From the NCBI GenBank assembly GCA_020026275.1, contig JAHHQQ010000011.1, positions 1-64,000 of the forward strand: 64,000 nucleotides of DNA, given 5' to 3'. Source of the DNA: Bacteroidales bacterium (GTDB taxonomy: Bacteria; Bacteroidota; Bacteroidia; Bacteroidales; UBA932). The translations under genes and the position numbers were made by a program. Each line of letters starts with the position of its first letter. Within the stretch, counting starts at the first letter, position 1. The notes below the pieces were generated by a model. That model had not been told where the DNA came from, made no database searches, and was given only the letters and a program-made list of their open reading frames with translations. This document shows positions 59,462 through 64,000 of this stretch, in pieces.

Positions 59462-60328
59462 TTGAAGTCAAGATTACCGATATTGGGCATCTTAATGATG
59501 ATTGTCCTCTTGCCGATCATAGGATCGTGCAAGAGGATAACTTCGTTTTCCCATGATTCCAGATTGGTGGCGAGAGTGGGTAACCACGAATTGTATGAAT
59601 CTGAACTTTTGAAATATGTTCCGAGAGGAATTCCTTCAGAAGACAGTGTTCGTCTGGCTCATCAGTACATCAATAGTTGGGCGAAAAACAACATTTTTTT
59701 GGATGTGGCCGAGGAAGAGCTTTCCAAGGAGCAGAAAGATGTCAGTGAAGAACTGGAAGATTACCGGATTTCCCTTCTCAGATTTCGCTACGAGCAGGAA
59801 TTTGTGAACCAGCGATTGGATACGGCCGTCACTTTCAAAGAGATGCAGGCTTATTTCGAGAACCATCAGGAAATGTTCAAACTTAAGCGTCCGATTTTGA
59901 AAGTTCGTTTTGTCCGTATTGCGGAAGATTCCCCCAATTTGAAGACGATTCTTAAGAATATGGCTTCAGAAGATAACACGGAACTGGTGGAACTGGACAG
60001 TCTTGCTTACAAGTCTGCTCTGAAATATACGACCAATGGCAATGACTGGATTGATGCTGCATTGTTGGCAAGAGAATTTGATACTGATTATGAGACTATG
60101 CTTGCCGGCATGAAGAAGCAATACATCAACATCCCAGACGGAAGTGGTAATGTCAATGTGGCCTATGTGTTGCAGTTCATCGACCGAGGAATGGTCGGTC
60201 CGGTTGAATTCTATAAAGAACAGATTAAAGATATTATTTTGAGTGCACGTAAACAGAAGATCATTTCCGATTTGGAGAAGGATCTGGTTGCCAAGGCGAG
60301 CAGTCAGAAAAAATTAGTGATATATTAG
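59462..60328 (+). CDS. SurA-like peptidyl-prolyl isomerase lipoprotein
   Basis: A 288-residue periplasmic lipoprotein: signal MKSRLPILGILMMIVLLPIIG with lipobox cysteine at about 23. A SurA-N-like helical region (about 40-130) is followed by a degenerate PpiC-like domain. No canonical parvulin active site is evident, so it may act only as a chaperone. The start codon is TTG at 59462; the next in-frame ATG (59495) would destroy the basic signal n-region. It is followed seven bases later by a full SurA homologue. Confidence 0.8.
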   Translation: MKSRLPILGILMMIVLLPIIGSCKRITSFSHDSRLVARVGNHELYESELLKYVPRGIPSEDSVRLAHQYINSWAKNNIFLDVAEEELSKEQKDVSEELEDYRISLLRFRYEQEFVNQRLDTAVTFKEMQAYFENHQEMFKLKRPILKVRFVRIAEDSPNLKTILKNMASEDNTELVELDSLAYKSALKYTTNGNDWIDAALLAREFDTDYETMLAGMKKQYINIPDGSGNVNVAYVLQFIDRGMVGPVEFYKEQIKDIILSARKQKIISDLEKDLVAKASSQKKLVIY

Positions 60329-60335
60329 GAAGAAT

Positions 60336-61724
60336 ATGAAAAAGTTCATGACAATAGCATTGGCGGCAGCTTCAATGGCATGTTCCGTTCCCGCTTTTTC
60401 TCAGAATTATCCTGCCGGTCTTGTTGACAAGACGGTTGCAGTAGTGGGCAATGAGATGATTGCCATTTCCCAGATAGAGCAGCAGATTCAGTACATGAGA
60501 GCCAACGGAATGTATTCTGACAAGAATATGCGTTGTTCCATACTCGAGCAGAACATGGAGACCAAATTGTTTCTCATGCAGGCTCGCATCGATTCTTTGA
60601 CGATTGACAATGAATATGTCAACAGCTTGTTGAATGGAAGAATTGATGACGTTCGTAGAGCTCTCGGTGGAGACGAGAATGTGGAGCAGTATTTTGGCAA
60701 ACCTCTTTATCGTCTCCGTCAGGAATGGAAGAGGGAGATGGAAGACCAGAGTCTGACTCAGACGATGCAGCGGAATATTGCTTCTCGGATACCGGATCTT
60801 ACTCCAGTGGATGTACGTCATTATCTGGATTCCTTGGATGAACTCGATGTTCCTGAAGTTCCGACCAAATACCAGCTCAGTCAAATTTGTGTTTATCCAG
60901 ATAGAGAAGCCGCCAATATGGCAGTGAAGGAAAAATTGCTCTCTCTTCGCGAACGTGTCCTCAATGGAGAGAAATTTTCAACACTTGCTCGAATTTATTC
61001 AGAGGATCCTGGCTCCGCAATAAGAGGTGGAGAGTTGGGTTTGACGCCTAAATCCAATTTCTGGCCAGCATTCAGCGATGCCGCCATGTCTCTTAAGCCA
61101 GGAATGATTTCTCAGATTGTAGAAACCCCAGATGGCTTCCACATCATTCAGGTCATCGAGAAGAAGGGAGATATGTTCAATGCAAGGCACATTCTCATCA
61201 AGCCAAAATATACGATTGAGGATCGAGAAAAAGGTTTCAGAAAGTTGGATAGCCTAAAAACAGAAATCTCCAATGATGCTGTCACTTTTGAACTGGCTGC
61301 CCAATTCTATTCTCAGGATTTGCTGTCTCGTACCAATGGTGGACAGATGTCTGATCCGAATACAGGTTCTTCCTATTTCGAAATTGACCAGATTTATCCT
61401 CCACAGGATTACAATGCCATCAAGAATTTGAAAGAAGGTGAAATTTCTGAACCTTTTGAATCTTTGGACAGAGAAGGCCGTAATGGAAATACAGTTTATA
61501 AGATTATCAAAGTAGATAAGATTATTCCTGCTCATAAGGCAGAGTTTACGGACGATTACAACATGTTGTTGGAATCTGCCCGTGAAAAAAAGTCCATGGA
61601 AGCCATTGACCGTTTTATCGCAGAGAAGATAAAATCTACCTTCATTGTCATTGATCCTATTTTCAGAGATTGTGATTTCAGCCGTGAGGCATGGAGAGAA
61701 GTGGCTCGTCGACAGGACAACTAA
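60336..61724 (+). CDS. SurA-type periplasmic chaperone/peptidyl-prolyl isomerase
   Basis: A 462-residue exported protein (signal MKKFMTIALAAASMACSVPA). The SurA N-terminal chaperone fold (about 25-165) starts VDKTVAVVGNEMIAISQIEQ. Two parvulin domains follow: about 170-275 (FSTLARIYSEDPGSAIRGGE, then TPDGFHIIQV) and about 280-395 (ARHILIKPKY, YSQDLLSRTNGGQM). It escorts outer-membrane proteins, including SusC-like barrels, to the BAM complex. It lies between a SurA-like lipoprotein and an OstA-like gene. Confidence 0.93.
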   Translation: MKKFMTIALAAASMACSVPAFSQNYPAGLVDKTVAVVGNEMIAISQIEQQIQYMRANGMYSDKNMRCSILEQNMETKLFLMQARIDSLTIDNEYVNSLLNGRIDDVRRALGGDENVEQYFGKPLYRLRQEWKREMEDQSLTQTMQRNIASRIPDLTPVDVRHYLDSLDELDVPEVPTKYQLSQICVYPDREAANMAVKEKLLSLRERVLNGEKFSTLARIYSEDPGSAIRGGELGLTPKSNFWPAFSDAAMSLKPGMISQIVETPDGFHIIQVIEKKGDMFNARHILIKPKYTIEDREKGFRKLDSLKTEISNDAVTFELAAQFYSQDLLSRTNGGQMSDPNTGSSYFEIDQIYPPQDYNAIKNLKEGEISEPFESLDREGRNGNTVYKIIKVDKIIPAHKAEFTDDYNMLLESAREKKSMEAIDRFIAEKIKSTFIVIDPIFRDCDFSREAWREVARRQDN

Positions 61725-61749
61725 TCTTTTTACCAAATCCATCCTGGTC

Positions 61750-64000
61750 TTGAAGAGATATTTATTAATTATTGCATTGACATTGTCGTCATGGGTACTT
61801 TCCGCACAGAACCAGAGTGCGGACAAGGACTCGTTGGTCCGTCTTCTTAGTGCCAAATCTATGTGGCTGATTGAGAAAGAGGGCGTACCGCTACGTAAAG
61901 TGGTAGGGCCGGCAAGATTTTTCCATAACAATACCTATCTGATCTGCGATACGGCTCTCTGGAATGTGAATGAGAAGATGATTCATGCTATGGGCAATGT
62001 CAAAGTGATCCAGAATGAGACAGTTCTGACAAGTGACAGTCTCCATTATGACATTGATCGCAATCTTGCCATGTTTCGTGGCGCATTGGTTCAGTTGCAG
62101 GATAAAGATCAGAATACGCTGCGTTCCCATTTTCTGGATTATAATACACGAGACAGTATTGCCTATTTTATCAATGGAGCCGCTATGAGAGATAAGGACG
62201 GCCAGTTGATAGAGAGCCGGAAAGGAGAATATGTTTCGGAACTCAAGACATTCAATTTTCATCAGGATGTCGAAATGTTCACCGATTCAATTTTTATCAA
62301 GACAAATGATCTGGTGTATTATGCTGGAAGGGATTCAGTGACTTTCGGGGCCAATACCAATGCTTGGAAGGAGGATTATATGCTTTCTTCTGAAAGAGGT
62401 TGGTATGCCCGGTCAAGGGAACAGTTCTTTTTCACTGATCAAGTACATGGTCTGGGACCGGATAAGGAGGTGTGGGCCGATTCTCTCTACTATAACCGTT
62501 TGACCAATAATTTGGAGATGGACGGTAGAGTGCAGCTGATTGACACGGTGCATCGTACTACGGCGATCAGTGGAAAGATGGTCTATACTGACAGTCTTTC
62601 CCATCTGTTGATGTTCCGTCATCCGGCAGCAGTGGGGGAGTTGGAAAATAATCAAGGGGCAATTGATTCGGTGTGGTTTGGAGCAGACACGCTCAAATAC
62701 AGGTCGGTTTTCAGATTCCAGTTGCCGGAGGAATTTTTTGAAGCTTCCAAAATCAGGATGGACAACCTCTCAAGTGATGCCGTGACAGCATATCGTCGGA
62801 AAGCCGCCGAAGCCGCCCGTGAAGCTGCCCGGAAAAAGATGAAAGAAGATCCGGACTATGAAATGCGTCCGGATGCCAAGCCGAAGAACCTTGCCAGGAA
62901 TGCTCAACCGAAGAAGGAAGAGAATACGAATTCTGGGGAGCTGAAGGCCACGGTGCCTGTGAAGGATTCATCCTCTATGGAAATCACCTCCCGGCAGGAC
63001 AGTCTTCATACAGGTTTGGATAGCCTTCAGATCAGTCTGGACAGTCTCGGTACAGGCGCGGACAGCACCTCTCTGGCACTGGACAGTCTCGGTGTGGCGG
63101 CAGACAGTATCGCGACCCCCTTGGATTCGACCAAAATCGGATTCTTCACTGGTGTGAAGAATGTGAGGGTCTTCAAGTCTGATATGCAGATTTTGGCGGA
63201 TTCTCTGGAAATGTGTGATGTGGACTCTCTGGTCCGTCTCTATAAACGTCCGATTATCTGGGATCAGATCAAAAGGCAATATATGGCAGACAGCCTGTAT
63301 GTGCAGACAAAAAATTCCAAATTGGACAAGGCGAATCTTCTTTCCAATGCTTTTATTATTATTCAGGAAGATACGACCTGTTTTGACCAGATCCGTAGTG
63401 CGGAAATGATGGCCTATTTCGATTCTACCAGTGCTCTGAGCCGTTTTGATGCGTTGGGCGGTGCCAATGCCATCTTCTATCTCAAGGAAGACAGTACCTA
63501 TGCGACGGTCAACCGCAGTCAGGCCAAAATGCTCAGCGCGACATTCAACGCCGGAGAAATCGACCACGTCTATTATTTTGAGAATTCGGGCAGTGACGCT
63601 TATCCGCTTGCCCAGATGTCCAAAGATGAAACCATCTTGAAGGGATTTGACTGGAAACCGGAATTGCGTCCGAGATCCCGCTACGACATTACCCGTGAAC
63701 GAATCCGGCCAAGTGAGAGGGGGTACTATGAGTCCAGGCCGAAAAATGAATTCAAGGAAACCAACCTGTATTTCCCTGGCTATGTTTCCAGTGTATATAA
63801 ATCCATTGAAGAAAGTCGCCTCGCCAAGCAGCGTCACAAGCGGCTTGAGAAGGAACGTCAGGATTCTCTGGACCGGCTTGCCGCCGTTACGGACAGCCTG
63901 ATCTTGTCTGACAGCCTCGCCCGTGTGGACAGTCTGGCAGGATTGGACAGCTTGAAGAAGGTGGCCGCTGACAGTCTTGCTCTTGTTGACAGCACCCAGC
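61750..64000 (+). CDS. OstA-like protein (LptA/LptD OstA-domain family), cut by the window end
   Basis: The frame is open from a TTG at 61750 to the window end (750 codons visible). The start gives a signal peptide (KRYLLIIALTLSSWVLSAQ); the first in-frame ATG (61861) would lose it. Beta-strand repeats of the OstA/LptA type fill about residues 35-330, for example MIHAMGNVKVIQNETVLTSD and EMDGRVQLIDT. OstA proteins carry LPS or lipooligosaccharide across the periplasm. Two Asp-Ser-Leu-rich low-complexity tracts interrupt the fold (about 410-460 and from 700 on). The C-terminus lies outside the window. Confidence 0.85.
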   Translation, partial: MKRYLLIIALTLSSWVLSAQNQSADKDSLVRLLSAKSMWLIEKEGVPLRKVVGPARFFHNNTYLICDTALWNVNEKMIHAMGNVKVIQNETVLTSDSLHYDIDRNLAMFRGALVQLQDKDQNTLRSHFLDYNTRDSIAYFINGAAMRDKDGQLIESRKGEYVSELKTFNFHQDVEMFTDSIFIKTNDLVYYAGRDSVTFGANTNAWKEDYMLSSERGWYARSREQFFFTDQVHGLGPDKEVWADSLYYNRLTNNLEMDGRVQLIDTVHRTTAISGKMVYTDSLSHLLMFRHPAAVGELENNQGAIDSVWFGADTLKYRSVFRFQLPEEFFEASKIRMDNLSSDAVTAYRRKAAEAAREAARKKMKEDPDYEMRPDAKPKNLARNAQPKKEENTNSGELKATVPVKDSSSMEITSRQDSLHTGLDSLQISLDSLGTGADSTSLALDSLGVAADSIATPLDSTKIGFFTGVKNVRVFKSDMQILADSLEMCDVDSLVRLYKRPIIWDQIKRQYMADSLYVQTKNSKLDKANLLSNAFIIIQEDTTCFDQIRSAEMMAYFDSTSALSRFDALGGANAIFYLKEDSTYATVNRSQAKMLSATFNAGEIDHVYYFENSGSDAYPLAQMSKDETILKGFDWKPELRPRSRYDITRERIRPSERGYYESRPKNEFKETNLYFPGYVSSVYKSIEESRLAKQRHKRLEKERQDSLDRLAAVTDSLILSDSLARVDSLAGLDSLKKVAADSLALVDSTQ

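Overview
The window is a chromosomal stretch of a Bacteroidota genome, most likely order Bacteroidales. The evidence is two complete SusC/SusD pairs, SPII lipoproteins throughout, a FeoA-FeoB fusion, a ribosomal protein S16 with a long charged C-terminal tail, TAnnTTTG-type promoters with almost no Shine-Dalgarno sequences, and the guaB / SurA-like PPIases / OstA-like gene run known from Bacteroidales. Genus cannot be set from the sequence alone. There are no insertion sequences, phage genes or CRISPR arrays.

Layout. (1) 1-300: tRNA-Ile(GAT) and tRNA-Ala(TGC) closed by a terminator, with no 23S rRNA behind them. (2) 356-8747: one tight operon with a Wzx-like flippase, an M20 deacylase (DapE candidate), LysC, DapB, DapA, DapD, a PLP aminotransferase (DapC candidate) and DapF. 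This is the succinylase route to meso-diaminopimelate/lysine except asd and lysA. (3) 8836-10639: a DUF975-like membrane protein, rimM-rpsP, and tRNA-Leu(GAG). (4) 10720-22182, minus strand: a glycan utilisation locus with SusC, SusD, two lipoproteins and two tandem GH20 hexosaminidases. The SusC/D-lipoprotein part lies between two copies of a 61-bp terminator element, one of which is the feoAB terminator. (5) 22394-25844: feoAB and cutC. (6) 26006-34384: a Tat-exported Gfo/Idh/MocA oxidoreductase, a HEAT-repeat/3-keto-disaccharide-hydrolase fusion, a second oxidoreductase, queH and a GH92 alpha-mannosidase lipoprotein, followed by tatA-tatC (34536-35556). (7) 35709-44273: an S9 peptidase, a second SusC/SusD pair and two unknown lipoproteins, read as a peptide uptake locus. 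(8) 44414-54279: tRNA-Met, tRNA-Gln, ispF, then a housekeeping run (small membrane protein, mutL, rhomboid, EEP phosphatase, tsaC, rsmE, phosphodiesterase, radA) and convergent dacB. (9) 54360-64000: galE, a small unknown protein, an NlpC/P60 hydrolase, a radical SAM protein, guaB, two SurA-like PPIases and an OstA-like protein cut by the window end.

How the genes work together. The first locus appears to import and trim GlcNAc-containing glycans. The oxidoreductase / 3-keto-hydrolase cluster resembles the oxidise-then-eliminate glycoside pathway known from Bacteroides, and the Tat translocase that its first enzyme needs is encoded nearby. The second SusC/D locus pairs an exported dipeptidyl-peptidase-like enzyme with a RagAB-like transporter. 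Most of the rest is core metabolism, envelope biogenesis and RNA/DNA maintenance.

The items most worth follow-up are the duplicated terminator element flanking the SusC/D module, the HEAT/3-keto-hydrolase cluster, the DAP succinylase operon, and a shared extended promoter motif at two tRNA loci.
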